Shown: positions 13,601-26,073 of the stretch, in pieces
How the letters are laid out: the number at the start of each line of letters is the position of its first letter
How positions within the stretch are numbered: position 1 is the stretch's first letter
NCBI GenBank assembly: GCA_003313425.1
Contig: NHZP01000018.1
Location: 186,001 to 250,000 of the forward strand
DNA from: Pseudopyrenochaeta lycopersici
Lineage: Eukaryota; Ascomycota; Dothideomycetes; Pleosporales; Pseudopyrenochaetaceae
Direction: 5' to 3'
Length of the DNA stretch: 64,000 nucleotides
Notes under the pieces: generated by a model
Databases searched by the model: none
What the model was told of the DNA's origin: nothing
The model's input: the letters and a program-made list of their open reading frames with translations, nothing else
Position numbers and translations under genes: made by a program

Positions 13601-16600
13601 AGGCTCGATGGCTCGATTGCTCGATTGCTCGATTGCTCGATTGCTCGATTGCTCGATTCGAAGGTGATTGTTGGGACCATACATTATGGCTGACATCTCC
13701 AAAGTTAAAATAAAGTTGTTACGTTTGCGCCTGCCAAAAGAAAACATCGATTCGAGCATGCTTGTGTAATTCTTGCGCAGCCGATTCAGCTCAAGTACAT
13801 TTGTCACTCTGCTTCACAGCTCTGTGGCCAAGCAGAGTGTTTCCCGAAAACCGGATTGCAAACCCCAGCAGCTCAACGATGACCTCGTAAGCTTGTCGGC
13901 AGTTTGCTTCGGTGCTCAATACTAGGAGAGTGCCGCTATCAAAAGCAAGAATGGCCAAAAGATCACCCTATGGTTTGCGAGTGGCGCGTTGAAGTTACTG
14001 GTAACCAAGCAATGCCACAGGATCTGCATCCATGCACAGACGTGTTGAATGGATGCCATTCTTCAGCTCACTGCCAAGCTCAACCATTCATTCAATGGGC
14101 ACTTGAAATAGCCTCTAATGGATCGAAGATGCCTTTTATGATGACGACAAAGTTCAGTGCACTCACCGCGACCCCTAGCGCTTCTCACATCTCAGCAATC
14201 ACATCCTCTTTCCATTACTTGAACTGTTCTCTAACAGCACTACTCGCATGGTGTATGGGTGGCGGCCGTGATGGAGGGGTGTCGAGATCTGGGCATCACT
14301 CGATGAGGCGTTTTTGAGGCTGGGTTGAGACAAAGGAATCAGGGGAATGTGGCGTTCTGCCTATCATTATTGCTATTCCTTGTAATAAGAACAGCTGCAG
14401 TGATTGTTTTTTTCAGATCAGGGATCGAAGTATCAGGGTCGTTAGTTGGCCTAAGCGTAGGGGTCTTTCCCGTCGGATGCTAGAACAATTGATTTGGTGC
14501 TGTCATTCAATAGTGCCATGATACTTGGTAGCTGTCACGAATTTTTACCTTGTCAAAGGAATGAATTAGAGTCTTGCGTGAACGACGGATTTGAAAGTAT
14601 AATTCAGTGCGACGTTCGGTTTGGCGAGCAAATAGCAAAATCTGATCCCCATCTGAGTAAACTTTTCCTCAAGATGGAGAGTTGCTAGCCTAGAGGTACA
14701 GTGAATGTTTAGTGCGTTTTGCTGCAACACATTGGATCTATTCATAATGCACTTCCAAGATACCGATTGCCCTCCACTAGAACAAAGCGAAGGTTAAAAC
14801 AGCGAACCGAAAATATCGAACCAATTCCACCGGCGTCTGATATATGCTATGAATTGAATGTTGAACTGAAATAAGCATGTGTACCTGAAATATTTGCGTT
14901 CTATTGATGGCTGATCAGTCTATGGCACTCCTACCAGACGAACACGTCTTCGTAATCCTTACACTGTCCATAATGATTTAGACAGAAAGGGAAAGACGAG
15001 ACGTGAGCAATATTAGACTTTCAGTTCGTATCTCGTAAACCCGCTCCCGCTGCATTTTGGCCGTTTGATGCTCGCTCCAGCGCAGCTCATGGCTGAACAC
15101 AGCATACACGCGCAGCACATTCCACGCCTTCAGTCTTTCCTGTCACGCATGATCACCGTTCATTCCCAGCCACTTCATACAACCAGCCCTCTTTGTTTCC
15201 AAAACTAAGGGCATGTACATGCACCCCACGCTTTCTCATCTTGCCCCTAACTATAAATGATCTGGCACTTCAACGAAATATGCACCGAATACGCCCAGAT
15301 TATAGATTACAAAGCATAGACGCACTCGAACTAGCTCAATTAGTTCGGTACAATACTGTAAAGCAAAAAAGCAAGTTGTATTGAAACGCTTATCCATCCA
15401 GCATCTCTCCCTCCGAGCACTTAAGCCTTCGGTTGTACTTGAAAAGGATATCTGCTTTCTCGGCGCTCACGAAGATTTGCAGTATTAATGTTTTTGACCT
15501 TGTTAGCTCTTGCATGCTTCTTGTTGGCACTGAAGCCTTCGTAGCTGATAACTGTAGTGTTGTATGAGGTTTAAACACATCATAGATTCACTGCGTCATT
15601 GCGCAAGCTCCAGTGGGCATTATTAAAGTTTTTGCTGCTGACATGATCGTAATTGAATGATGCCAATTGCGCCCTGACTTAATCGGTATCTCCCCCAAAA
15701 TTAGGGGCTTGTAAGATTATTGTTTAAAAGCAAGCTGTGGTTACTTTACCGTACCCGCTCTAACCATCAGTCAGAAATCTGTTCATTAGACTTGTGTGCA
15801 GGAGAAAAAAGATTGGAATTTTCTAGTATTTCAAAGCACTCATCTGCAATAACAATTACGCTGTAGAATTAGGAAACATGCATCTTTAAGCATATGGAAA
15901 TTGGGCGTATACACACCATGAATTCTGAATGTCAGGGTTATTCATTGCTACGAAGCGCCCCGAATATCCACAAGAGGATATTATGGAGTGTAACACTCTT
16001 CAGTAAACCCGCCTTTGAAGTAAAGCTTTGTGAACTGCATATTGTGAAATAATGATTGTACGCATGCCAGCCCAGGATCTATCCACGCTATACGAGCATG
16101 CATATACATATCCCACTTCTCTTCCATCCTATTTGCGTCTTAGAACACCCCTAAGTGAAGAGTCGTGTACCCGCACACTAAGCACAAATCGTTTGAGAAT
16201 ACATGTGTCAGCCCACGGGATTGCATGTTAGAAGGCGCCAGCCCAATACCACAACGTGTAGTATAATATCAAGAGCCTGTGGAGCAAGCACACGGAGAGA
16301 GAGGATCCGTAAAGTCTAGGCCCTCGCCATATCCGGAGGGAAGTTTAGATGGCAAGAGCAAAAAAAGACAGTGTTAGTGAGGGGGATTGAGATGTAGGAG
16401 ATGTGGGAAATGCTTGTAGTTGCAATTTTGAGAGCCACGGGTTGGTTTATAGGGAGTGCAGAGTTGTGGGGGATTGTTGGACTGCAAGGAGAGTTGCATA
16501 CTTGCATGTGTATTAGGGAGATGAGAAATTGAAGACTAGGATGGAGTTAGGGGTAGGCCCAAAAAAAAAACACCGTCAAACGGGGTAAAGACCAGACAGC

Positions 16601-16679
16601 TAATTTAAGCATGTTGAATGTTTGCATTGAAGGTATCTTATTGTAAAAGGCTCATGATCGTTATGCAAGTTCCCCGCAA
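7662..16679. other. 9-kb gene-poor region
   Basis: No open frame with a recognisable domain on either strand. The first 1.5 kb is probably promoter and 5' leader of the zinc-finger gene. Features noted are an 8-bp tandem repeat at 13603-13658, a T-arm-like stretch near 11626-11650 that does not fold into a tRNA, and a run of ten A at 16561-16570 downstream of the GCLM gene. The part from about 14.3 to 16.6 kb looks more AT-rich by eye. I found no transposase, reverse transcriptase or terminal repeats. Confidence 0.5.
13603..13658. repeat. 8-bp tandem repeat (gctcgatt) x7
   Basis: Seven head-to-tail copies of gctcgatt; the first copy ends in g instead of t. The repeat lies in a gene-poor stretch. 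The minus-strand frame crossing it gives a repeated IEQSSNRA peptide only because of the repeat, which is not evidence for coding. Confidence 0.95.
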
Positions 16680-17685
16680 CTAGCCTCTTAACTCTGCAAC
16701 CGCGAAATAGCCTTTGTTCTCTACCACACCCCTATCTTTGACCACCGCGGTATATTTGACGACCCACTGCGGCTCTACGTCACCCTTCAGTCCATCTGTA
16801 CTACCCTCTCCAGCCAAAACGCCTGATCCATTCTCCCCGGAACCCAGAATCTGCCTCAATGTTCCCCGTGGTAAAATATTTGTGCAGTCATTATGCGTAA
16901 GAAGTTCGATTTGTTGCTGCTTTGCGTAGAGAATGAGGGGTTTTGGTACAACGCAGCAATCGCGTACATTGATTTGATTGACACTGGGTTTGATCTTGGT
17001 GTGCTCCAAGAATTTGGCCAATCTTGTGACACCAAACTCTGCTATCCCCAGTTTCGCAACCAAGCCTTCTGATTGTAATTTCTCGAGCGTCCGCCACGTT
17101 GTGATCATGGTCTCGATATCTTCGGGGGGGACTTCTGAATCGATGCAGCCGCCTTCTGTGGTCTCGGATGTTGACTGTGGTGCCGAGGGGGGGTCGTCGA
17201 AGTCAGAGTCCTCGTCGTCTGCGTCGAAAGACAACCCCGGAAAGCTCACAATCAATAGATCTATCGAGGATGTACCCAACTCTTTTAGGACCAATTCAAT
17301 AGCTTCTCGTGTCTGGGCGCATCGCCTGTCGGCGGGTATATTTGGTAGATAGAACAGCTTGACTGTGATGTCGTACGACTCTCGGGGTTCGGTGAGCGGA
17401 GAGGGCGCGTGTGAAGGTGTGTATAGGGCGGATCCGGTGCGTGTGGTCCATGACTTGTAAGATGGACTTGTGGAGGTGGTGCCGTTGGTGGTGGGCGTTT
17501 GTAAGGACTGGTGGGCGGTGAAGTTTGCGCGGAGGGAAGAGGTGAGTTCTGTGTTTGACTTTTCGAAGAAGGGGCGTCTGGTCACGGAAGGCCCACCAGA
17601 CATTATGTTCCTGGGGCTGTTAGACATCACGCGAGAGGACTGACTTCGGTTGGTTGACGTACGACGTAGATAGTATGAGCTTCAT
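16680..17685 (-). CDS. Glutamate-cysteine ligase modifier (regulatory) subunit, GCLM
   Basis: Two exons: 17685-17663 (23 nt) and 17616-16680. Splicing gives an N-terminus MKLILSTSPRNIMSGG and 319 residues. The family is the aldo/keto-reductase-like light subunit of glutamate-cysteine ligase. It binds the catalytic subunit and relieves feedback inhibition in the first step of cytosolic glutathione synthesis. Recognisable pieces are TRRPFFEKSNTEL near the start, a core helix and strand (IELVLKELGTSSIDLLIVSF), the segment WRTLEKLQSEGLVAKLGIAE with its AKR-type TWRTLEKL...G pattern, and PSVNQINVRDC followed by LLTHNDCTNILP. An acidic low-complexity insert (DADDEDSDFDDP) sits in the middle. The start codon in a tiny first exon would be missed by a single-exon prediction. 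The gene is divergent from the AP-1 sigma gene, with about 415 bp between start codons. Confidence 0.87.
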
Positions 17686-18100
17686 GGCGGCGGTTATCAG
17701 GCCTACGGGCCACAGATTAGTCGGTATAGATATTCGAAAGTCCAAGTCACAGTGTTATAGTACACGTTGTGGGAGAAGTTGCGACCGAGAAGTGGAAAGA
17801 ATGAGTGAATGTTTGTCAGCGGGTGGGGGGCGCCCGTGGAAAGAGGTTACGAGATTACGTTTGACTTGCAGTTCTCTCAGCAATCAGGGTCGCAAAGGTT
17901 GACTAAGTGTACGAGTATTCCTAATCAAATGAATAGAGGCCGGCGCATCACCAGAGAGCGTCTCCAAGTTGGAATTATCGCGGGGTGTTGGATGAGGGCG
18001 CATTGACGTCTCACAAAGTCGCGGGGCTGAACGCAAGACCGCCGATCGCCCAACTTCCTTCCAGAGAAGCTCCACGCCGACCCTTCGCTCCCCAAACACC
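17686..18100. promoter_or_regulatory. Divergent promoter region between GCLM and AP-1 sigma genes
   Basis: A 415-bp spacer between two divergent start codons (17685 minus, 18101 plus), so it must hold both promoters and 5' leaders. I could not assign a specific transcription-factor site with confidence. Confidence 0.5.
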
Positions 18101-18809
18101 ATGACAATAAAGTGAGTGCACATTGCTCCCGACGCCTGTAGGCACGTGATAGATACTGACTGACAGCAGATACCTCATCCTGCTCTCGCGGCAGGGCAAA
18201 GTGGTTGGTCCCTCACCCTGAAAGACCAAAAGTCGTCTACTGAAGCTCGCAGCGCCTGGCCAAGTGGTTCACCACGCTCGCCCCCAAAGACAAGGCCAAA
18301 ATCGTCAAAGACGTCTCCCAGCTCGTGCTCGCCCGCCGCACGCGCATGTGCAATTTCTTGGAGTACAAAGGTCGGTGGGTCCAGCAGGGGTCCTGCGTCG
18401 CTAGGCTCACACATTCTTCCAGACACCAAGATTGTCTATCGCCGATATGCCTCGCTTTTCTTCATCGCCGGCTGCGACTCGACCGACAATGAGCTGATCA
18501 CTCTCGAAATCGTCCATCGCTACGTCGAGCAGATGGACAAGTACTACGGCAACGTGTGCGAGCTCGACATCATCTTCAACTTCCAAAAGGCGTACTTCAT
18601 CCTGGACGAGCTGCTGCTCGCAGGAGAGATGCAGGAGAGCAGCAAGAAGAACGTGTTGAGGTGCATAGGACAGCAAGACAGTCTCGAAGACATGGAGGTG
18701 AGTGAAGCTTGATCAACTTCATCTCCTCTTCGACGCCACCCCAGCGCGATATGGCTGACGCGCGCCTTCTCGTCAGGCTGAGGACGATATCGTTACCAAG
18801 ATCATGTAA
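18101..18809 (+). CDS. APS1: AP-1 clathrin adaptor complex small subunit sigma
   Basis: Five exons: 18101-18111, 18170-18203, 18253-18370, 18423-18697 and 18777-18809, all with GT-AG introns; 156 residues. This is the sigma chain of the heterotetrameric AP-1 adaptor, which sorts cargo into clathrin vesicles between the trans-Golgi network and endosomes. Family hallmarks in order are the longin-like start ([11 protein letters not shown]), RLAKWF, the stretch [32 protein letters not shown], and the C-terminal half [20 protein letters not shown] followed by [17 protein letters not shown]. Length matches the family. The first coding exon is only 11 nt (MTIK with a split codon). AP-1 is preferred over AP-2 sigma because of the [20 protein letters not shown] segment and the LLLAGE...SSKKNVL tail. 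Confidence 0.92.
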
Positions 18810-20132
18810 CGTGCGTGTGAGAAAGGCACAGTTACAAACATCACACTTCCTTGCTTCTCGCGTCGACCGCCGGCAAGCATGTTCTGGAATTGTCACTGAC
18901 TGTGCCTTGCGACCTCCAGGACGCCGAGGATTTCAAAGGTCGGCTTCGAGAAAGCGGTATTGTCTGACCGCCAGGCACGGAAATCATCGGATATAGGTTG
19001 CATTGCACGGCGTCGTATGGCTACGGAGAGGAGGTTTCAGGTCGGCAATGCGGTATACCACAATTGTTGCCTTCTGCGGCACCTTCTACGCTAAACACTT
19101 TCATGAAGACAGGGGCCGCGTAGCAGAACGGAATTACACTGCGCAGAGAGACGTCTATGGGAGAACGCACTATCTGCCATCCTGCCTTGTAGAGCGGATG
19201 GCGATAGCTGTACTCTATCTACTACAAATCAATCACCTCGGACTGGCGGGCTTCGCTCGACTCAGCTAGGTTTGACACAAGCGGTTCATGGGCTCGAACG
19301 TGATCTACACATCATGCCATCGAGACTTTCACCCTTGATATCATTTTGATCGCTCTTTCTCGTTCATCTGTCAGGGACTAACCAGCTCATGCATTCTAGC
19401 TACAGGGGCCCCCTCTTCATCTACCAAATCTAGCACACGCTGTGACAGCCATCAGGTTCGGATCACTTATGATCCTCTTTCCAGAACCTTTGCATGCATA
19501 TCTTATATTGAGACGTTGCCGAATCTCTTGAGGGTTCATTATCAGGCAACTTTGTTCCTCGTTCTTTTTCATGTGCTCGGGCAAGCTCGGATATGACACT
19601 CCAACGCGCACATGGTATATTCATAGTCGCATACCACTAACGCCAGGGACAATACCACTCACCTCTCGATAGCATCCCATTCGGTCCACTTCACAGATAC
19701 CGTTGGTGGAGGAGACATGTCACGCCGGCTTTGTTTCGACCAATCAGGAAGGAGGACCCGACACACGCATACCACCGTCTTCTTAGCTCAGCGAACATCG
19801 CCAAGCGGATACGGTCACCGTCTCCGCAATCGCGACCACGTCGTGGCAGCCGGCATCTCACACCACTACCGAACCAGCGTCATCTATATGTCCCCTGCCT
19901 GCTAGACGACTGTCTAGCCGTGCAACAGTATCCTCTTCTCTCTGCAGCCAGCCTAGAGGAGTTGTTTATCTCGTTGTATCGGCTCGCGCAGGCCAACCCC
20001 TCACGAACAAAGGAGCACCTACTGCTAGCAGCTTCGGCACGCTGACTCCAATACCGTCTCCTCGGACGCGGACGCCAGACGCGATTAGCTTATTACAACG
20101 TATTCAACCCGAAACAGTCCCAATCCGACACG
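18810..20132. other. Intergenic: 3' flank of AP-1 sigma, promoter of Maf1
   Basis: No supported gene. A 104-codon plus-strand frame at 19731-20045 has no domain and lies where the Maf1 5' leader is expected; I treat it as non-coding. No other structure was recognised. Confidence 0.5.
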
Positions 20133-21221
20133 ATGAAGGTGTGTACTTGATGCCATAAGGCTCAAAGTGATGATGTCGCTAACCGGGCGGGACCGCAGTA
20201 CCTCGATCTATGCGCCCTCCACGAGGTCAACCTCGCCCTCAACTTCGACACGCAAGACACAGCAATCATCGGCGGATGCGATCTATGGACTGTAAAAGCA
20301 GCCGGAAGCGATAAGAAACTCTACAAGCGCATCGAGAAGACACTCGAGGAACGATACCAAGACCTGCTGGCGGCCGTTGCAGGCCTGTCTGAGCAATCCG
20401 CCGCGCAGTTCGCAGACCAGCTCAACATCGCGAGAGACACGCCCTTTGGCACATTCAATGAAGCCGCCCACCGACATACATTTGCTTATCTCATTGCAAC
20501 TCTGAATGCGACACACATCGATTACGATTTCGCAAACACGCTCAATCCCGACGAGTTCCGCCGCGAATCGCAGAAGAGTTTCATGCACAAAATCGACACC
20601 ACAATGTACTACCTTCGTCCGCAAGTCTATTCGGCCGGCCTTCCCGCAGGCGCTGTCACACCGCTCGGTTCACCGATATGGAGCCCACGGAGTTGGCACC
20701 TGGTTGATAGCGAGATGGATATGTCGAACTGTGAATACTATGCTTGGGAGCCGTCAGACGACCCCTTTGCTGATGACGGCGCGATATGGAGCCACCACTT
20801 CTTTCTTTACAACAAGGACCGTAAACGCGTGGCTTACTTCTACCTTCGCGGCGTATCTGCGCTCTCCAATAGCCCAAGCGTTGCAATGAGCCTCATGTCA
20901 AAATTCAAGGCCTCCAAATTTGAAAGCTCGGCCAACGCGGGCAGTAGGAAACGCGCAGAGTATTGGCTAGGCGATAAAGCACGTAAAGGGTTGGAGGTAT
21001 GGGGAGAAAGCGATGAGTTGGACAACATGGTCATCGATCATCCTGGCGATATCGTCGACGCTGAGCAGGAAAGGTACTTGCCTGCAAGGGAAATGAGTAC
21101 CGACGCCGATTACTACGAGAGTGATGGCGACAGCGACGTTGAAATTCTCGTAAGCAGAGACAGACGTAAGAGCACTGTGCGTACCATGAGCGAGGGGCTC
21201 ATGGATCGCATGGAGCTATGA
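20133..21221 (+). CDS. MAF1: Maf1, repressor of RNA polymerase III
   Basis: Two exons, 20133-20138 (only ATGAAG) and 20199-21221; 342 residues. Maf1 binds RNA polymerase III and shuts down tRNA and 5S rRNA transcription when nutrients fall, downstream of TOR/PKA signalling. The N-terminal box is MKYLDLCALHEVNLALNF followed by GCDLWTVKAAGSDKKLYKRI. The second conserved block is FAYLIATLNATHIDYDF. The third is IWSHHFFLYNKDRKRVAYFY, the polymerase-binding core. The linker between the first two blocks is much shorter than in budding yeast. The acidic C-terminal tail (ESDGDSDVEI) is typical. The two-codon first exon is confirmed by the conserved MK-Y-L-D start after splicing. Confidence 0.94.
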
Positions 21222-21861
21222 ACGGTTCAGTCTTATGACCGAAGTTGGTGTCATTCAACTTGACAGCTCAACATGATTCTACATCCATTCACGGCGATGT
21301 GGATTCTTTCCTTCAGTCTCGGCATCTGGGAGGCGTTTTCGGAGTCTTTTGTCTTTTGTCTTGAATTGTTAACATCTCCTTTATCGGCTCTTGAGCATGA
21401 CGGGGCATGGCAGGGCGTTACGGTCGGTGGGAGCGACGCGTTTCAACGCCCCTGTTTTACGTCTTCGCTCGAGATACCCTTTCTTTTCCTTGTTTGTCTA
21501 TTCATCTTCTGTACACTTGTGCTTAGTGCTGAGTTATGGTGGTGATGATGGGTGACGTGCTAGTAATACAGAGCTATGAGCGATGCGGCAATGAGTAATG
21601 ACCGACGACACTAAAATGTCATGACTTGAGATGAGATGAATTGTGGGTTGAAGGGATGACCTATGCTTCAATACTACATTTGTCTGTCTTCATGTCATAT
21701 ACGATAGGAAGTAATATGGCTGAGTCGATGTATCAATGGCTTGTACCTCTACAGTGTGATAATTCATATCAACTATCTATCGTACGGATATCTTCATCAC
21801 TACAAGTGAACCGACATTCATGCTCAACGACGAGGCAGTCCCATTCAGATCGGAGTAGCGC
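21222..21861. other. Intergenic between convergent MAF1 and golgin-like genes
   Basis: Shared 3' flank of two convergent genes. Short plus-strand frames (for example 21273-21545) show no domain. Nothing else seen. Confidence 0.5.
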
Positions 21862-23833
21862 TCATATCTCAAACACACCGCCCATGCCAACCCTAGTATC
21901 CACAAAGTCGGCCCTCCAACCCTTGAAGTTGGCCAGGCCCCTCTTGACTTCCTTGACCCTCTCGATCCTGTTCTTCGCCTCCTGCTCCTGCGCCAATCTG
22001 AAAGCATCCTCGTCAATCTCAAACTCATCCAAACTACCAAGGCTTTCTTGTCTGGGCTTGGGTTTGGAGCCGGCGTCGGAGCGGCGGTGCGAGGTTTGGC
22101 CCGTGAAGGCCGAGATGCCGCTGTTGATGACGTCTTGGAAGGACGAGTGGGTGCGGTTTGCGTGAAGGTTTTGGCGAGAGGGTGCGTGGCCGGAGAGGTC
22201 TACTTCATCGAAGCCAGAGTTGTTGCGGGAAGAAGAGAACGGTTGTGAGCCATCGTGTCCATCGTCAATGTTTGGCTGCATGTCACGGCGACGATCGCGC
22301 CACACGCCTCGTCGCAGCTCGAAGTTCTCTTCTTCGAGCTCGCGGACCTTGGCAAGTAGCCTGTCTCTTTCTTCATCGAGGAGTTCTTGTACGCTGGAGT
22401 CTTCGATAGAGCCCAAATCTGCTTTGCGGCGCCGCTGCTCGGCTTCACGGAGTCGGGCGTTCTCATTGCTGAGGCCAGTTATGCGAGTCCGCAACTCTGT
22501 TGCTTCGCGCTCGACCTTCTTGTGTTCCTGAAGGCGAGTCTGGTTCCGGGCATCATTATCGCGATGTAGTTGCGTGAGAGTCTCAATCTTCTTCTCCAGT
22601 AGCTCCGCACGAGATATCGAGTCCGAAGCCTTGCGGTTCGCAGCACCAAGTTCTGCCTCAAGTTGCGCAACACGCGTCTGCGCCGAATCGCGGTCTGAGC
22701 CTTCCTTTTCTGCTTGCTCGCCCGCTTTTTCCAAGTTGGCCTTGAGATCTGAGAGTTCTGTTCTTGTCGAGCTCGCCTCTTGCTCTGCCTTTTGTACGGC
22801 GCTCTCAAGACTGGATACTTTAGATTGAAGTTCGTTGTTTTTGCTTGTCTGCTCTGACAACTGCCTATTGACGTTGGATATTTCAAGCTCCAGAGACTCG
22901 ATTGTTGCAGACTTTGAAGCCACTTGAGCATTGAGGTCGTCAATTGACGCGCTCTGGCTAGGGGTCGAGGTTCGGCGTGTGGACTTTGTGCTTTGTGATT
23001 GGGCCTGTGATAATTGTCGTTTGAGCGACTCCACTTCTGATTTCTATTTGACGCGTCAGAATATCTTGTATAAGGGGTTGTGACTTCATCGTCAACGAAC
23101 ATACCAACTTATCAGCTTCCTTGCCCTTCTCAACCGCAAGCGCAACATCTCCCTTCCCCTCCCTGAGCACCTCCAGCTCTTCCTCACCCTTCGTCCATCG
23201 GCCCTGGTACTCCTCCACCTCACTCGCGAGCCTCTTGTTTTCCTTCTCCAGCTCCTCAATTCGCTGGGCTTGCTCTCTGTACACTTCGCTCGTGACCCCA
23301 CCTCCTGGCGACAGAGGACCAGGCGATATTGATGTGCCAGCAGTGCCCGAGCGATAGAAAGATTCGGATCTTTGCCGCGACTCGACTGCTATGGAGGGCT
23401 TGCGACCGTGCGACTGCTTTGGCACCGGAAGATCTGACGGCTCGTCATCGTCTTCAACGGGTCCTGGCGACGCGCTTGTAGCTTCAACAGGTTCGGGCGC
23501 AACAGTTTCGGGCTCTTCCTCGGCCTTTGCAAGCGTGGTAGAGGCTTCAGCTTCAACCGGGGCGTCTGCCTTGTCCTCCTTCTTCTTGGCTCCACCTGCT
23601 TTCTTCGCTCTCTGTTTCTTCAATTGCTCGACCTAACACATTTGCGTCAACACTTGATTGGCAGTCGAGGGTTCAAATTCGGCCATCATCAGAGAATTTA
23701 TAACAACACGTCGAATTGCACAGGAGCTGTGGTGGACGCCCCCACATGGTTTTGTGAGACGTTCCAAAGGGCTACCTACCCGCTTCTTGGCCGCAGCAAC
23801 CTTCTCTGCCTTTTCTTTATCTTCGTCTGCCAT
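21862..23833 (-). CDS. Golgin-like long coiled-coil protein
   Basis: Three exons: 23833-23780, 23632-23105 and 23043-21862, all phase 0; 587 residues. The N-terminus MADEDKEKAEKVAAAKKR, running into VEQLKKQRAKKAGG, resembles the basic N-terminal segment of golgins such as GM130. A Pro/Glu-rich disordered part follows (about residues 40-125). Then comes heptad-rich coiled coil from about 130 to 440 (for example RIEELEKENKRLASEVEEYQ and ARLREAEQRRRKADL). The C-terminal part contains DEFEIDEDAFRLAQEQEAKN, IERVKEVKRGLANFKGWRAD and ends GMGGVFEI. Fungal homologues are often labelled 'M protein repeat protein'. A tethering role at the Golgi is inferred from architecture only. No GRIP domain is evident. 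Confidence 0.75.
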
Positions 23834-26073
23834 GTCTTCGGAGTTCGTGGCGAGTGATATGTGGCTGGGAAGTGTGCGCAGCGCCTCGAGTTGTTGGACC
23901 TGAGGCTGGAAAGCTTGAGACTCGGTGATGCCAGATGCTCCGCAAAAGCGCGCTAGTGGCCGCTAGTCCATTCCCCTCGATTTGAACTCAGAGCCCTTCC
24001 ATCTACAATGACGTATCATCCTTACCTTGACAACGGCTTGAATGCTATCCTAAAATTCCAAAGGGACTTTTTCTTATCGAATCTTCAGTGTGACACGTGA
24101 AGAGCGAATAGAACCTCTCAAGTCCAGGAACTAAGGGTCATTTCCGGAAAAAAGTACGTCTTGCGACACCATAAGCTTGACGGCATTTAAATGCGAAGGA
24201 ACAGAATTGACCGGCCATCATGTTGGATATCCACACTCCTACATCACATGTGCCTTGAGAGAGAGCTATTCTTTCTGAACCAACGAGTACTGTGGGATTC
24301 CTCCAAACGTCCAATACATACAGCACAACATAAATAGCAGACAGAGCTTCGTGAACTTACCACTCTAGCGGTAAAGATTACGCCTCAATAGATATGGTTT
24401 CGACAAAACTCGCTTGCCGTATTTGCGCAATAATAACGTTCGATGTGCATGTTCGCTTCAAGCATCACGAGCATCCATCGTACACGTACCCCAAATAACG
24501 ATCTCCATCTTTGCACAAACTATGAATAACCAACAACCAACAACATCACAAGGAACTGTACATCCCCATCTCCCCTAGCAACGCAAGACACTTACGCAGC
24601 CACATTATTACGCAGCCTCGTGTTCGTCTCACGAATCGCGCTCCATCTCCACAATCGCCCACGCTCCTGCCCAACGCTCACTAGCCTCACCCTCCCGCCA
24701 GATCTGAAACCCCCCATCGTGACTCGCACTCCTATACCCGCACGCAGCCGGCGCGCGAACCCACGTTTGAGCAAGCAAGCGCAACCGAGACATCTGCAGC
24801 CGCAGCTTGTCACGAGAGCGTCGGCCAAGGGGGCCCACCGGGTCGGAGCGCAGCACCAAACGACTCAGGGGTAAAGGTAAAAAAAGGATGGGACAAAAGG
24901 GAACGAACGGGGGACGCAGGCATGAATGAACGGGGCCCTTGCGACTCGTCCCTAGCCGGGCGGGACGGATAGATATTCATGGGCAAGAACACTCGGATCA
25001 AAAAACCGTTATCGTGACACGCTTACAGGTGCATTATTTGTTATGAACTACAGCACTGCAATTTTCCACCCCCGGTTTCAGGCTTATCGTCGCCTGAAGC
25101 GTGAGGCTACGACCAGGCACCGGGTAAGGCGACTATTGCAAGACAGGCATCGCGATGGTGGGGAGCGCTGCGGCATGGGAAATTTGTCTGGCCGTTATAT
25201 GAACATGTCTGCGGACCGATGGTGATCATTCATATACAATAGCTACGAAGCCAAAGCGCGTGGACACTTTCGTTTCACGTACAAATCACACAAGCGAGAT
25301 TTGGGATATCGTGCACCTAGCAATTCTCTATGCTTGATCCTTGGTCAGCTTGTTCAATCCTGTGAAGACGGAGGTGATGCCGAGTAGTTTATGTGAAATC
25401 AAATATGAAGAAGGGTTTGATTGATCAAGATTGTAGAGCCCCTTCAGCTCAATTGACTATCTAGTTCGCAAGCTCTTGGCTAGATACCAAAGAGATTGTG
25501 CATTTCAAACATACAGCTTTCCTCCAAAGCAAATCATGCAGTATGTGGGTGTTCAGACGCAATTCTGCGCCACCCAAAGAGAGTAAAGAAGAGAAGTTTT
25601 GTCATACAGCGCTTGCAAGTGCAAGCAAAATGACATGTCTTGGAATCCGCAGTGGAGGTAGCCAAGTACTATGCCGTCGATAGATGTGATAATGAAACGA
25701 GAGGCAGCGAATGCTGTGTATGTGTGGACCGGTCAAAGTATTCCAGATAAATGTCCCGCTCCCTGCAAAATGCAAAGCAAATCAGGATCCCTAGATACCC
25801 ATCCTCCCAGTGCCGACAGAAGATGATAGGAAAAATGCTCAGTCAATGAAAATAAGAAAAATCCGGTTCGCGTATGCATCGCAGGTGTTTTGCGCCATTA
25901 AACATTCATTCGCTGATTAACTCCAAGTCATGCGAGAGGTAAGGTGGTGTGTACTGAAGCCATAATGTCGTGGCATGAACATGTAGTCGCGCGAGAGCAA
26001 GCTACGAGGCGTTGAATTAGGGAGGCGTAAGATGTGCGCGAGACGTGTCAGTGCCGAGGGGCAGAGTGTGCAA
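23834..26073. other. Intergenic, no gene recognised
   Basis: Contains the promoter of the golgin-like gene on the left and the 3' flank of the disordered-protein gene on the right. Short frames near 24.6-24.9 kb overlap on both strands without domains. No RNA gene could be recognised. Confidence 0.5.

Noticed and set aside
13490..13807. 105-codon minus-strand frame with an IEQSSNRA repeat
   Set aside because: The peptide repeat is only a reading of the 8-bp tandem DNA repeat; there is no other support for a gene.
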